Positions 39,674-51,227 of a stretch of 64,000 bases of DNA are shown here, one piece after another; within the stretch, counting starts at the first letter, position 1; every line of letters begins with the position of its first letter. The notes beneath the pieces are model-generated. The model did no database searches and had not been told where the DNA came from. It was given only the letters and a program-made list of their open reading frames with translations. The stretch is from Furcasterigmium furcatum (Eukaryota > Ascomycota > Sordariomycetes > Glomerellales > Plectosphaerellaceae): the NCBI GenBank assembly GCA_001599815.1, contig BCIA01000001.1:6468978-6532977 (forward strand), in the 5' to 3' direction. The translations under genes and the position numbers were made by a program.

Positions 39674-41906
39674 TTAGCCCCATACGTCTTCAAGTAACGT
39701 CCCATACTGCCGCAGCCGCCGAACCCATTCCATTGCCTGTCCCTCGCGCTCCCCTGTTGCTTCTGCTCTCAGACTTGCCAAAGTGCTCACAACACCCCGG
39801 GCCATGGAAGCAGACCCGCAGATGTAGAATCGACAACCAGGTGCTTCCAGAAGTTCCATGACCTCTGAGGCATTCTCTCTGAGAAGATCTTGGACGTAGA
39901 CCTTGTTCCTCTCATCGTCCCGACTAAATGCTGTGCAGTATCTGAACCTGTCCGTGCCGAGGGCTTTCTTCCAGCTCTCCCACTCTTCTTCGTAGATGAA
40001 GTCCGTTCCCAAGTTTCGGAACCCCATGAACAGCAGCGTCATGCCTACCTCTTCTCCAATCTGCTTTCGATGGGCGCGTTCCTGGACGAAGGATCGGAAC
40101 GGTGCTATGCCTGTTCCAGCACCGACCATGATAATGGGGGAGGAGGACTTTGTTGGGAGCTTAAAAGCACTGCGACGGACGTTTGCGAAGATCTTCCCCC
40201 CTTCGAAGAGACCTCGGGGGCCATTCGAGTCGTGAGTATACAAGGGAGGATCTGGGCCAACCTCTGCGCTCTGGTGCTTCGACTTTTCTAATGCCCAGAG
40301 GTAACTGGTTGCAAGTCCGTAGCAACCCTGCCAAGGGACGGAGGTGCAGCCTGAAGCCTTTGGCGGTTTGTCCACGACAACAGTGATGGAGACAATTCGG
40401 GGCTGAACTGAAGCCGAGGATGAGATGGAGTAGTACCTCGGCTGCATTGGTTTCAACCTCTCTAGGAGAAAGGAGAGCGGAATGTGCCACAGCGACTCCG
40501 CCTCGACTTCCTCCAAAACGTCCGCCAACGTCATACGTCGAGCAAGCACTGCTGTCCTGAAGTGGGCAGTCTCTTCACCCATGGCGCGAAGTTTCGCCGC
40601 AGAGCTACCAGAGGGCGCGAATTCAGCCAGTGCGGCTATGGTTTCCGGGGACAACTGTCCGCTGATCTCCAGGTAGTGTCGAAACAAGGCCTCAACGGTA
40701 GTGAGCGATGGGACAGACATCTTCCCATGTCCGGAGTCGTTGGCCAGCTTCACCCTAATTGGACGGTTTTGTTTTTCGCTGTGCCCAGTCAGGGCAATCA
40801 ATCGTCGAACTTCGTGATCCGGGTTGCATGGCCATATGGCCAGATGGTCTCCAGTCTTGTACTTGAGTTTTCGACCTTCTCCCAAGTCCAGATCCATGTG
40901 AAGACAAAGTCGCTGCTCGGATTCCCAGAGTCTTTTGGCGTGCATAACGGGGAGAGGGACTGGCTGCTTTGACTCTGCTGTTCTCATCGAGACCGATCGA
41001 GGGCTTGGTGAGGAAAGATGAGGTTCTCCCACGGACAGCATCTCCGTGGTGATGGACTCGTCGTACTGAACGTCGAACGCCGGCTTGTAGCTGTGCTTCT
41101 GCTCCTTAAGGCCCATTTCAGCCTCCAAATTGTGATAGGTCTCTCGCTTCCATGATAGGAAATGCATCTCAGTCTCGCCGTGAGCGTCATCTCCGACACC
41201 TGCCTCGCCAAATCGTCGTGCCCCAGTCTTTCTGAGGAATGAGTCGACAGTCTCGGCCACATGGTTGTACCGGCGATAGTTGGAGTTGCCCAAACCAAAA
41301 AGGATGTACCGCAAGGTCATTAGGTCAGTTCCTTGCTTCTGGGTGTTATGCAAGAAGCTCCATAGGCCATTTGCATTATCGGGAGGATCTCCATCGCCGT
41401 AAGTAGATAGCACGAAGCCGCACACCTGGGATTCCTTGAGTTGAGCGAGATGCTCAAAGTCAAAGTCATCCGCGTCAGCAGCCAGGGTTCGCAATCCATA
41501 GCGATCTTGCAGATCTCTCGCAAATTGTCTGGCGAGCAATTCGGCTCGTCCACTTTGGCTTCCCCAGAAGATGAGCATGTCAAGTTTCTATCAAAACCGT
41601 TAGCCATGTTCTCATGAATGGGTGCCAAAGGACCAAGCCTGCTCTTACTTCGAAAACATGGGCAACGTTTCTTGCCTCTGCTTTCTTCTCACGCGACAGA
41701 GCTCGAGTGCCTGTCGACTGCGGTACTTGGTACCAGAACTCGCGAGGTATACCGGCTGACTTGAAGAAGAGGGGACTCCAGGAACCACGAGTCAGGAAAA
41801 CGGCAGTGATGAAGAGGGCAACGACATCAAAAGCTCCAGCCCGTTGCAGGACCCAGTTGTGAAGTGAAATGGGGAGCTCGAGCGGCATGGTAATTGGGTC
41901 TGACAT
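39674..41906 (-). CDS. NADPH-cytochrome P450 reductase (second-cluster paralogue)
   Basis: Exons 41649-41906 and 39674-41587 (intron 41588-41648, 61 bp) give 723 aa. An N-terminal membrane anchor (AFDVVALFITAVFLT) is followed by a flavodoxin FMN domain (MLIFWGSQSGRAELLARQF, FVLSTYGDGDPPDNA, LFGLGNSNYRRYN), a FAD domain (PRYYSISSS) and the NADPH site (IMVGAGTGIAPFRSFVQER, GFRNLGTDFIYEEEW), ending EDVWG like other CPRs. It transfers electrons from NADPH to microsomal P450s. Most fungi have one housekeeping CPR; this copy is divergent from a P450, implying a dedicated partner. Confidence 0.92.
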
Positions 41907-42524
41907 GGTCGGATTCGTCTGCTCTTGACAGTCAAACCATTGTCAGAATGTCGTTCTGACAAGTGTAACCATTAAGGCTTAATAAGTATTAAGGAAATTC
42001 CCGTACTCATCTTCGTAGGTCCCGACGGGTAGTGCTATCTCGATAAATGACAATGATACAGTTTGGGTCCAGACGCCAATCACGAGCACACGTCCAGAGT
42101 TACCTCTTCGGGCAAGTATTCCACCGCATGCAAGGCCGGGTAATTTCTTAACTAGCGCTCCCGTGGGGTTGGATGAGGCCGTGCGGAGAACGTAGGATGT
42201 GTCGCAACAAGGAAACGAAACCCGCGGCCATGCGGGGTGCCATAGGTCTGTCCAGCGATTGGGTTCTTGCCTGCCGGGACAAAATATCCCACGATCAGCG
42301 CACATCCGGGCTGGCTTCCAAGTTCTCATCCGTAACAACGAAGTCATTCCGCGACAGGCCGAGTCTTGATATGGGAGTTTCGCATGTGCTGAACTTTGAG
42401 ATCTTAAAAGCCCCGCTTGGTAGTGCCTACTATATGTCAAGTATATAGGAGGAGAACCCGTACTTGCCGGGGCCAGCACACTTGGATTAGTTAACAGACT
42501 TCCCTCTGCCGACATTCATCCAAA
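41907..42524. other. divergent promoter of CPR and P450, 618 bp
   Basis: Separates the two start codons. No copy of the GCCACTTTA cluster element is present, suggesting separate control from the main cluster. Confidence 0.5.
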
Positions 42525-44084
42525 ATGTTGACTCTGGTTGCAGTACCAATCCTTCTTATTGCTGGATTCACCTCCCTGGTCATCAAGCATGTCTATGATT
42601 ACTTTCGAGACCCCAAGGGTCTACGAGTCTTCCCTGGCATGACCGCCCTCGCGCCCTTTACCAACATCCCATGGATGTACCACGTCACTCTCGGACAGAA
42701 ATACAAGACTCTTCACGAAGCTCATCAAAAACATGGACCTATTGTCCGGACTGGTCCAACTTCGGTGTCTTTCAACGCAGTAGCCGGTGCAAAGGACATC
42801 TACGCCCACGGCTCGCCCGTGTGTAAAGACCCATTCTACGACCGTCTCGCGGGGACCCATCGTCATCTCGCCGATGTTTCTGACAGGAGCGAGCATTCGC
42901 GGAAGCGGCGGGTTCTTGCTGCGGCCTTCTCGCAAGCCAGCCTGGAGAACTGGGAGCACATTGTCGCAGACAGAACCAGGGCTCTGGTGCAACAGTACGA
43001 TCGTCTCTGCGACGAGCCCGAGTACCACTCGACGCCCCATGCGGACAAGTCCCTCGACGCAGACGCACTCAAGGGCTGCATCAATCATCGTCAATGGATG
43101 TGCCTTTTCGCTCAGGATGCCATCGCACAGATCGGACTCAGCGCAGACCTGAAACAGCTGGAGGCCGGCCATGACACAATCACTATCAACGACCTGGATG
43201 GGAATACCCGCACATTCGGTTACCGCGAATCACTCTGGTACTCGCACCGCATCCAGTCTTGTCTCGTCTGGTCGCCGACTTGGTGGAGAAGCCTCGCGCG
43301 ATGGACTTCCTGGCACTCATACTGGGCCCACGACCAGAACTTCACTAACATGTGCGTGTACCTGGTTCAACAACGCATCAAACGCTACCAGTCTGGAGAG
43401 AAATTAGAAGACTTCTTCGCCCACCTCTTCGAAGACAAGTACGGCAACGCCAACATGTATCCCATGGGAGAGCTTGTGGCCGAGGCCAGTATCATGCTGA
43501 ACGCTGGTTCTGACACGACGGGTATCGCCCTGACCAATGTTCTGTACTGGCTGCTCAAGAACCCGCGTTGTCTCGCCAAACTGCGGAGTGAGATCGACTC
43601 TGTTGCCGAAGAAGGCGACAGCGTCGTCGCTTTCGACCGCGTGAAGCACCTCCCGTATCTGCGAGCCTGCCTGGACGAGAGCATGCGCCTTACACCACCC
43701 AATACCATGAGCGTTCCGAGGCAGACACCCTCAGGCGGCATGTCGATCATGGGCCGCTGGATCTGCGGGAACACCACAGTACACTCTCCACCCTACAGCA
43801 TGCATCGCAACCCCGAAGTGTTCAAAGACCCAGAGGCATACAACCCGGAGCGTTGGCTGGAGGAGGATGCCAAGGACCTGCAGCCTTACTTTCTCACGTT
43901 CAGTGCCGGAGCGAGAGGATGCATCGGGAGGAACATTACGTATCTGGAGCAGATCATAGTTTTGGCTAGTCTCGTCCATCGCTACGAGTTTGCGCTCATA
44001 AACGAGGACTGGGTACTGGATCAAGAGGAGGCTTTTACTTGCTCCCCAGGGGACTTTCCTATTAAGATCTGGAGGAAAAAATAA
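42525..44084 (+). CDS. cytochrome P450, CYP53/benzoate 4-monooxygenase-like
   Basis: Intronless, 519 aa. A membrane anchor (VAVPILLIAGFTSLVIKHVYDYF), then GPIVRTGPTSVSFNAV and HSRKRRVLAAAFSQASLENWE, a signature run of the CYP53-type superclan. The I helix is ASIMLNAGSDTTGIAL, the K helix ESMR, the PERF-like block NPERW, and the heme loop FSAGARGCIG with Cys466. CYP53 enzymes para-hydroxylate benzoate; exact substrate here is unproven. Divergence from a P450 reductase gene is the strongest context clue and mirrors co-regulated benzoate hydroxylase/reductase pairs known in fungi. Confidence 0.87.
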   Translation: MLTLVAVPILLIAGFTSLVIKHVYDYFRDPKGLRVFPGMTALAPFTNIPWMYHVTLGQKYKTLHEAHQKHGPIVRTGPTSVSFNAVAGAKDIYAHGSPVCKDPFYDRLAGTHRHLADVSDRSEHSRKRRVLAAAFSQASLENWEHIVADRTRALVQQYDRLCDEPEYHSTPHADKSLDADALKGCINHRQWMCLFAQDAIAQIGLSADLKQLEAGHDTITINDLDGNTRTFGYRESLWYSHRIQSCLVWSPTWWRSLARWTSWHSYWAHDQNFTNMCVYLVQQRIKRYQSGEKLEDFFAHLFEDKYGNANMYPMGELVAEASIMLNAGSDTTGIALTNVLYWLLKNPRCLAKLRSEIDSVAEEGDSVVAFDRVKHLPYLRACLDESMRLTPPNTMSVPRQTPSGGMSIMGRWICGNTTVHSPPYSMHRNPEVFKDPEAYNPERWLEEDAKDLQPYFLTFSAGARGCIGRNITYLEQIIVLASLVHRYEFALINEDWVLDQEEAFTCSPGDFPIKIWRKK

Positions 44085-44743
44085 GGGGAGTTCAGAGAAG
44101 GGTAATGGATAAACTTTGAGTTCTGAGTAATTGCCTCGCCGTTCCTCGCGACCTGGAAGTTTCTGTCGCATGCCCATCCCCGGTCGCTTTCCTCTGATGA
44201 GGGCGTAGATCCGCCCATGATAGAAACATCCAGCCTTCACGTAGTTAGTCTACCGGCTGGATCAGAGCCACATCTTTCCAGACGATATTCGGGTACAATC
44301 CTCCTCGCTAATAGGCCCCGTCGGCTACCTCTGCCTGCTCTTCTCCCTACGGCTCAGCAGCATGTTGCCCTGTGTCACGCTACGACAACCTTGTCAAGGG
44401 CTGATGGCCATGAGCTTCTTCACCTTGGCACTGGGGTTCTTCCCCGCGGAATACTTACCCGATCAGGCAAGTATCACGCGGCGCTCACAACCCGCAGTTA
44501 TCCCCGCTCCCTCCAAAGTCCCCCAACCCATCCCATCGGGTTACCTCTTTGAGGCATCTGGAATGCAGTGCATGTGCAAGCAGCCAATCTGGCTTGGGCG
44601 GGGCGTGCATCGCCGGTGCCGTTCTTGTGCATACCGAACGCGACGTACTAGTAGGTAACTATTTAGACAAGGGGTCGACGAGGAAAGCGAGTCTTTCCTC
44701 GAGCAACTAGCACCCGAAAGGCCCATCGGGATCGTTGTTCACA
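44085..44743. other. intergenic between P450 and PhyH dioxygenase, 659 bp
   Basis: Tandem spacer; only short ORFs without coding character are present. Confidence 0.5.
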
Positions 44744-45854
44744 ATGCCTGCCGCTACCGCCGCCTTTCAGACCCCAAGGCTCTTCGTCAATGACGGGCTG
44801 CTGGAACAGAGCCAAATCGGCCAGCTGAAACCATCAGATCCCTCAGAGCCGCTCGAGGTTCTTCGGAAACGCTACGACACGGATGGCTATCTGTTCCTCA
44901 AAAGTCTCCTCCCCAAAGAGGACATCCTCGCGGGACGGGCATCATACTTCGAGGCCATGTCAGTGACCGGCCTTCTTGAGCCTGGCACAGAGCCTGTCGA
45001 GGGCATCTTCAACAAGTCCGCCGATCCTACGGACTACCCCAACATCGGCGCGGGAGCTGCTGAAAATGGCCGGTTAGGGAACACCAGCAAGTCGGCCGAG
45101 TTTGAAGACTTGGCAGTCAAGGCTCATACCGATGAGTGGTACATTGGCTCCGAGGATGGCAAGATGCGAGGCTTTGTAAACAACCCGGTCCTGAAAGCCT
45201 TCGTCGCCCGGTTCACTGGCTGGGGTGAAGACACCCTCAGCCTCAAGAGGACGCTCCTTCGGAACAATTGCCCTACCAACCGCGCGATTGGCGTCCACTA
45301 CGATCAAATCTTCCTCCGCCACGGAGAGCCGACCTCTCTCACCGCCTGGGTGCCGATGGGAGACATAGCGCTGAATGGAGGTGGACTGATGTACCTGGAG
45401 GGTGGCAATGAGCTGGGCGCCGAGATCGAGGACGACTTTGCCAAGAAAGCCATGGCCGCGGGTATGTCGGAGGAGGAGATGAAATATGCCTTCAATAAGA
45501 ACATGATGAGCACCGGCTTTCTCTGTGACGGTCCCGCGGAGTTCAGCAGTCGGTATGGCAAGAAGTGGCTGGTCACCGCGTTCGAAGCTGGCGACGTGGT
45601 GCTTCACAAGCCTCACCAGGTAACTGGATCCATGATTTCATGCCCGGTTCGAATACTAACTATCTCAGATACACGCATCAACCATCAACCATGACCCGGA
45701 GGGAAAGATTCGTCTGGGGACTGATTTGAGATTCGTCAACTCTGCGCGAAAGTTTGATGAGGTAGGTCATCAGAGCCCAAGAATCCTCACTCATGCTGAC
45801 TTGTTCACGAACCAGCGCTGGCTGAACCACTTTCGTTTCAACGATGGTCTGTAA
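44744..45854 (+). CDS. phytanoyl-CoA dioxygenase (PhyH)-type Fe(II)/2-oxoglutarate oxygenase
   Basis: Exons 44744-45619, 45669-45761 and 45816-45854 give 335 aa. GVHYDQIFLRHGEPTSLTAWVPMGD carries the H-x-D metal pair (His185, Asp187); GDVVLHKPHQIHAST, built across intron 1, supplies the distal His; and the Arg that binds 2-oxoglutarate is probably in IRLGTDLRF. PhyH-family enzymes hydroxylate or desaturate small molecules in fungal pathways. It belongs with the P450/CPR pair and the regulator that follows. Its stop codon (45852-45854) directly abuts the stop of the convergent regulator. Confidence 0.87.
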
Positions 45855-47497
45855 TTAGTCGTCTCCTACCCCGTCGACCTCTGCCCAGTAATCGGATAGC
45901 GAAGAAATCAAAGAATCAGTTGTCCAGTATATCTTCTCCTTCACCTTCGCAAGGTAGCTGAGTGTTCTCTGCCGTTGGTTGCTGCTCTGGATACAGAACC
46001 CACCTTCGAGGGTGTCAGCCTTGGTTGTAGTCCTTTTGTGTGATTGTATTTACAGAGGGAGAGAATATTCAATGGTAGGAAGAATGCATCCTCGACGTGG
46101 TCGTTGGATATCGCCAGGCCCATGAGGACGAATAGGGCAGATGCAATGGAACGCTGAGGACCCATATCAGTGTCTGCTGCGTGTTGCGGGGAGTTTGTGA
46201 GCTAACCTCGAGTTTCTTTCGCATCCTCGCTGTTTCGAGACCAGAGCTGGGGCCTGTGGCTTCGTACTGCCTCAGAGAGAAGACGATAGTTGAAGCATAA
46301 TAATATTGCAGGCCCATGACTAGCATATTCCCGTTAGTAATGCAATAGTTAGATGTCGGACTGTCCACTCCCACCTGCTTCTGCACATGTCATGATCATG
46401 ACGGGAAACTGATTCTGCGTTCCTCCGCTCGGAACCGAGTAAATGGGCTCAAAAGATGGCGGTTTGGCATCGAACCATGCGGCGACTTCGTTCTGCAGAT
46501 AATCCCAGTCTTCGGCGGTTGGCACTTGCTCCCCGTCGCCAGAGGGAAAGAAAAGTCTAACAATTCTGGCAAAGATATACACCATCTGGTTTGCGTGAGA
46601 CACTTGCCCACTCTTGCCAGCAGTGAGATGTTCGAAGAAGTCAAGCGTGCTGTCCAGAGGGTGCCGGCGGACCAGGCATGCGTATATTGCCTGGCGGAGG
46701 TGAACCCAGGAAGCAGCTTCGGCGAGGCCACCGCCTGACGCCAAGCGGGAGATGGCCTGGTGGACAAGGAGATTCTTTGTGCCGATGAGATGATGGTAGT
46801 TCAGGTCGGCCTCAAAATCACACTCCTCGTAGGAGCGCGACATGACTACCGCTGCGAGGAGCTCGGCACCGTAGGTGTCAGGGGGCTTTGCAAGAGCCTG
46901 TATCAACAGCTCAATGCAGCGGCTATTGTGCAGTGTCGCATCCAACTCCGGCGCAGCGTCGTGATGCAGTGCATCGTAGCGACTTGCCATGGCGAGGATG
47001 CTGTGGAGGAGCATGGGTTCTCGAAGGGCCAGGCTTGGAACCAGTAGGGTGAAGTGCCGAGCCTCATCACATGAGTCCATCATGGGTCCCAGGTGGCGGA
47101 TGTAGAGAGAGAAGAGGTCGGCTTCGCGGGGGGTCAGCCCCAGAGAGCTCTGGCCCCCAGCCGGGAGGTCGCAGGTCGGGGAGAGACCGTCGGATGACCT
47201 GCTGGAGATGAGCTCAACTTGCAAGCATCAATGGGACACCGTCGGAAGCACGCACCTATCGCTGGGGCTGGGCCCATCACCGTCGGGTCGGGATTCGGCG
47301 TCCCTGGAAGCTCCAGCTGACGCGGTGGAGCCGAAGGAAGCTTGCCTCGGTCGCTGCGGCGTGACAAAGACGAACCTGGAGGCCGAGATGCATGGCCGGC
47401 GCGCCTCCCGGCATCCGTAGCACACATCGGCCCCCGGCTGGAAGACGCATTTCCTGTGTCGGGACCGGCACGCCTCGCAGCCTCGTCTGCGCTTCAT
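45855..47497 (-). CDS. Zn2Cys6 transcription factor (ARCA-like fungal_trans_2)
   Basis: Exons 47256-47497, 46375-47201, 46207-46319, 46054-46153 and 45855-46003 (introns 54, 55, 53 and 50 bp) give 476 aa beginning MKRRRGCEACRSRHRKC, a C-x2-C-x6-C cluster completed by CYGCREARRPC. The body follows the pattern of fungal_trans_2 proteins (HFTLLVPSLALREPMLLHSILAMASRYDAL, LQYYYASTIVFSLRQYE). The last intron restores a typical tail, LNILSLCGFC...RTLSYLAKVKEKIYW. ATG 47497 is used; the longer frame to 47578 starts at GTG. Probably controls the P450/CPR/PhyH group. Confidence 0.82.
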
Positions 47498-47977
47498 GGT
47501 CCGATGGTGTTGATCTGGGGCGGGGCAACGGGCAAGGTTGGAGGCGCCGCGGGAGTCTTTGCTTGATATAGCATCCACCCCCGCGGGGAACTACTACTAG
47601 TAATGGTCAGCAGGGCCTTGTCTAGGCCGTGTCCACGCGCTCGGGTCCGGGCCAAGCTGGAGCGAACTGCGGGGTATCAGACGCTCGCCCACATTCCCCG
47701 GATCAGTACCCCAGACAGGTTGGGGTCCTTGGCTGGTCCCGTCGGATAATTATTTCTCGAGTCGCTTTATTCCAGCAAGTAGCGTGATGAGTTGATCTGG
47801 AGAATCATTCTTCGTCCGCGCGTGTTATAAAGAGCGGTGGCAGCGGCCAGCTCAGCGATCCACCTCAACTCATTCTCAGCGAGGTTAAACAACATTGGAT
47901 CAAGCAACATCTCCTCCTCATCCTCGCCTTATCAACATCCTCTTCGTCCCACCTCGCAATCTGCGCATAACGTGGCG
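47498..47977. other. divergent promoter, regulator and sugar permease
   Basis: 480 bp between the two start codons; no known site identified. A/C-rich leader precedes the permease ATG. Confidence 0.5.
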
Positions 47978-49723
47978 ATGACTTCCACCGGCAACGAAAA
48001 GGAGGCTTCGAGCCTCGACTATCGCGAAGACGCTAACTTCAAAGATGTGCCCGCTCAACCAGTCATTGAACAGGTCAACTACGGGTACAACGGCGCCCGC
48101 GCCTGGCTGAGCTCGCCATACGTGTTTGGAGCCGCCCTCCTGGCGTCCATGGGAGGCTTCTCCTATGGTTACGGTATGCAGGCCTCGACTTGCAGCTGAG
48201 CACGTGGCTGACATGCAGACCAGACCAAGGTGTCATCTCGCTGATTCTGGTAATGCCTCAATTCCAGGCTGCATACCCGGAGTGCGACCCCTCAGTGGCC
48301 ACCAACTACGGCTTCAACACCGGTTTCATGACGGGCATGCTGGTTCTCGGTGGCTTTCTGGGCTGTCTCATCTTCCCGTACCTGGCCGACAAGCTCTCTC
48401 GAAAGATTGCCCTCACGATTGCCGTCATCGTGTTCAATATCGGCGCAGTCATCCAGACCGCAGCTCCTAACTATGCCGCCCTCGTTGTAGGAAGAGCTAT
48501 TGGCGGCATTGGAGTCGGCACCCTGGCCATGGGGGCGCCACTTTACATCTCCGAGATCGCCCCGGCCGAGATGCGAGGTTCCCTCCTGGTACTGGAAGAG
48601 CTCATGATCGTCATCGGCGCGATCATTTCCTACTGGGTTACCTACGGAACCAAGGATATGGCGGGCGAGGCTTCTTTCCGCCTGCCCTTCGGTCTCCAGA
48701 TGGTCTCCGCGACCATCCTCGGAGCGGGCATTCATCTCTTCCCGTATTCGCCTCGATGGCTGGTCATGGCGGACCGACACGAGGATTCTCTCAAGGTCCT
48801 CTCGACCCTTCGCCGGCTGCCGGCCGACAACCCCCTCGTTCAGGCAGAATGGCGCTCCATCATCAACGAGATCGCCTTCCAGCGCGAAATCTCCCGGCGC
48901 GACCATCCCGGTGCTTCAGGATTGAAGCTGGAGCTGCTCCAGTGGGGGGATGTTCTCAAGGGGAAGACCCTCAAGAGGAGCATTGTGGCCTGCGGCATCT
49001 GCTTCTTCACGCAGTTCTCCGGCATCAACGCGTTTGTCTACTACGCCCCCATTCTCTTCGTCAATCTCGGCCAGAAGTACGAGATGAGTCTGATCCTTAG
49101 CGGCATGATCAACATCGGCCAGCTCGTCGGCGTAGTTCCGGCCATGATGTTCATCGACAGACTCGGACGTCGGACCTTGGCCATATGGGGCGCCCTGGGT
49201 ATGGCAGTCTCGCATACGGTCATGGCGGGTATCTATGGCGCCTATGGCCACTCGTGGCCTCAGCATACGGCGGCAGGATGGGCTTGTGTTGCTTTTGTCT
49301 GTGAGTTTCCCCGGGCATTGGAGAAAAGGTCCAACAGGTGTTCGCCTAGACAAGGACTGATCAACATCACACTTCAGATCTCTACGTTGTTATCTTCGGT
49401 CTATCGTATGGCCCTCTCATCTGGACAATGCCCGCCGAAGTATTCGATAATGTCACTCGAGCCAAGGGAGTCGGCTTGGCCGTCGCAGTCAGCTGGCTCG
49501 CCAACTTCATCATTGTATGTCTGCCCACCACCGCTGAGCTCCGACCCGCAACCCTAACAGCTTGACCTAGGGTGTTGCAGTTCCTCCCATGATCGAAAGC
49601 ATCTCTTATGGAACCTTCATCTTCTTTGCGGCCTTTTGTTTCCTTGCAGCAGTCTTCAGCTTCTTCTTGGTTCCCGAAACTGCGAACAAGACGTTGGAGG
49701 AGATTACTGCCCTGTTCGACTGA
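47978..49723 (+). CDS. MFS sugar transporter (quinate/hexose-type sugar porter)
   Basis: Exons 47978-48173, 48224-49300, 49378-49514 and 49571-49723 (introns 50, 77 and 56 bp) give 520 aa. Sugar-porter signatures: ASMGGFSYGYDQGVIS in TM1, YLADKLSRKIALT, GGIGVGTLAMGAPLYISEIAPAEMRG, PYSPRWLVMADRHED, QFSGINAFVYYAP in TM7, FIDRLGRRTLAI, and VPETANKTLEEI at the end. About 12 membrane segments. Substrate unknown; the divergent regulator may control it. Confidence 0.9.
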
Positions 49724-49913
49724 ATTATGTAAGAGACACAATTACCACTATGTATTAGTTAAGCTACCAATGCCGTATTCAAAGTATTACTTGTGACTTC
49801 CTCCTTTTCAGCCAGATTTGCCGCCTGGTCCTTGAACTTCTGGTAGTACTCGTGTCATCCCGGACTCGACCTCCCTATCAGCTGCGTGCCCGTTTGATAC
49901 TCGCGTTGGCCCA

Positions 49914-50330
49914 CTAAGGAACCCCGTCCATGTACTCTTCCGGAACACTTAAGAGGCTATGGAACACCTTATTCGTCTTCTGCTGTGCATTGCCGGCGGC
50001 GACGTCCGCCGCCATCTTCTCCCGGCTCGGCGGGGCGACCTCTCCCGAAAAGACATGCGGGATGATTCTGGCCTGAAAATCGAAAGGGAAAAGTTAGAGA
50101 CAAGTACGGCGCGCCGACAAACGCGAGGGTCGGGTCTAAGATGTAGCATATGTTTTTGTGCAAGTTGTGCATGGCGACCCCGTCAGACGTGATGATGACC
50201 ATGTCCTTGGCATCGGCAAAGCTGGTTGTCGGGGATTGCAAACGCCCGATATATGGATACGAAGTAACGTAGCTCGTGGTGAGGATGATGTAGTCGATGG
50301 AAGAGAGCTGGGTGTCGTCTCAAGATCAGA
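49914..50330 (-). pseudogene. C-terminal relic of a flavin-containing monooxygenase (FMO)
   Basis: On the minus strand the frame reads DYIILTTSYVTSYPYIGRL, HNLHKNICYILDPTLAFVGAPYLSLTFP, then after a one-base shift in a T/C run near 50066-50073 continues FDFQARIIPHVFSGEV to TAG at 49914-49916. This is the familiar FMO tail (ATGY-like turn, xPTLAFIGxP, FPxFxxQAxxxAxVxSG). Upstream of 50330 all frames are closed and no FAD or NADPH GxGxxG motif is found, so only the last third survives. Confidence 0.6.
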
Positions 50331-50473
50331 CTCCTCAAGTCTTGGATCAAATTTTCAATCTTCCCGGTTCCATGCTGAATGGACCTCGCGGTTGGCGGCT
50401 CTCCTCACAGCTGAGGAAAGGGGTAATCGTTTTGACGTCGAAGAGTCACTGTATGTCCATGCCACCAGATAGA

Positions 50474-51227
50474 TCACAGCACCACCACTCCAAGGCCGAA
50501 AGCGACCGCGCCCAGGCCTGGCATCATGATGCCGACGCCCGAGCCCGCGTCTGACGACTGGCTGACGTCCTCGCTGGTTGCTGAAGACGACTGCGGACTG
50601 GTGGAGGAAGGCTCGCTGCCCGAGGACTCGGCCTCCTGAGATGCCTCTGCCTCGGCCTGGGCGACAGCCGGGGATCTGGTCGTCTCGGCGGAGGATTCCG
50701 CAGGGGATTCAACAGTGGATTCTACCGCCGAAGTCGACGTCGACGTCATAGTTGTCGTGGTTGTCGAAAGCTGGAAGCCGCAGACGCCCTTGAAGTCGAA
50801 ATCCTCCGGATAGTGGATGGGAACGCCGTGCGCCTCGCAGCCGGACCACTGTCGCTGGATGGATTCTGGGAGGTGTTAGTCATACTTAGATCATCGGTTC
50901 ATGTTGTATGCTGCCTTGTAAGACGTACCGAGGACTACGTGGGGGAGGCACTTTTCGGCCATACAGCAGAAGTAACGCTCGCGGTACCGCTGCTGATTGC
51001 ACATGCACGCGGCGTCGTCTGTGCAGGAGCCGCCAGGGAAGCTGGAGAAGAAGCAGCCGTTCTGGGAAAGGAGTGAGTTTTTGGTGAGCTTAAGGGGGAT
51101 GTTGATATGGGCATACATCGCATTCCGAGTCTCGTAGTGAAGCTTCCTGGTCAAACTCCTTGTACTGAGCTGCTACCAAGGTTGCCCAAGTTGCGCTGAG
51201 CAGGCCAAAGAGGGAAATGTGGACCAT
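50474..51227 (-). CDS. CFEM-like, Ser/Thr-rich GPI-anchored secreted protein
   Basis: Exons 51117-51227, 50929-51061 and 50474-50865 (introns 55 and 63 bp) give 211 aa. A signal peptide (MVHISLFGLLSATWATLVAAQ) is followed by a nine-Cys segment (SECDNGC, GGSCTDDAACMCNQQ, FCCMAEKC, SGCEAHG) spaced like a CFEM domain, then a long Ser/Thr/Glu-rich stalk (TSTSTSAVESTVESPAESS) and a hydrophobic C-terminus suited to GPI attachment (GIMMPGLGAVAFGLGVVVL). CFEM proteins sit in the cell wall or membrane and serve in heme uptake, adhesion or plant interaction. Confidence 0.78.

Noticed and set aside
44217..44658. Open frames between the P450 and PhyH genes
   Set aside because: Short, overlapping in several frames, no recognisable features.
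48538..48552. GCGCCACTTTACATC as a further cluster element
   Set aside because: It lies inside the coding sequence of the sugar permease (codons of MGAPLYIS) and lacks the following CCGG.
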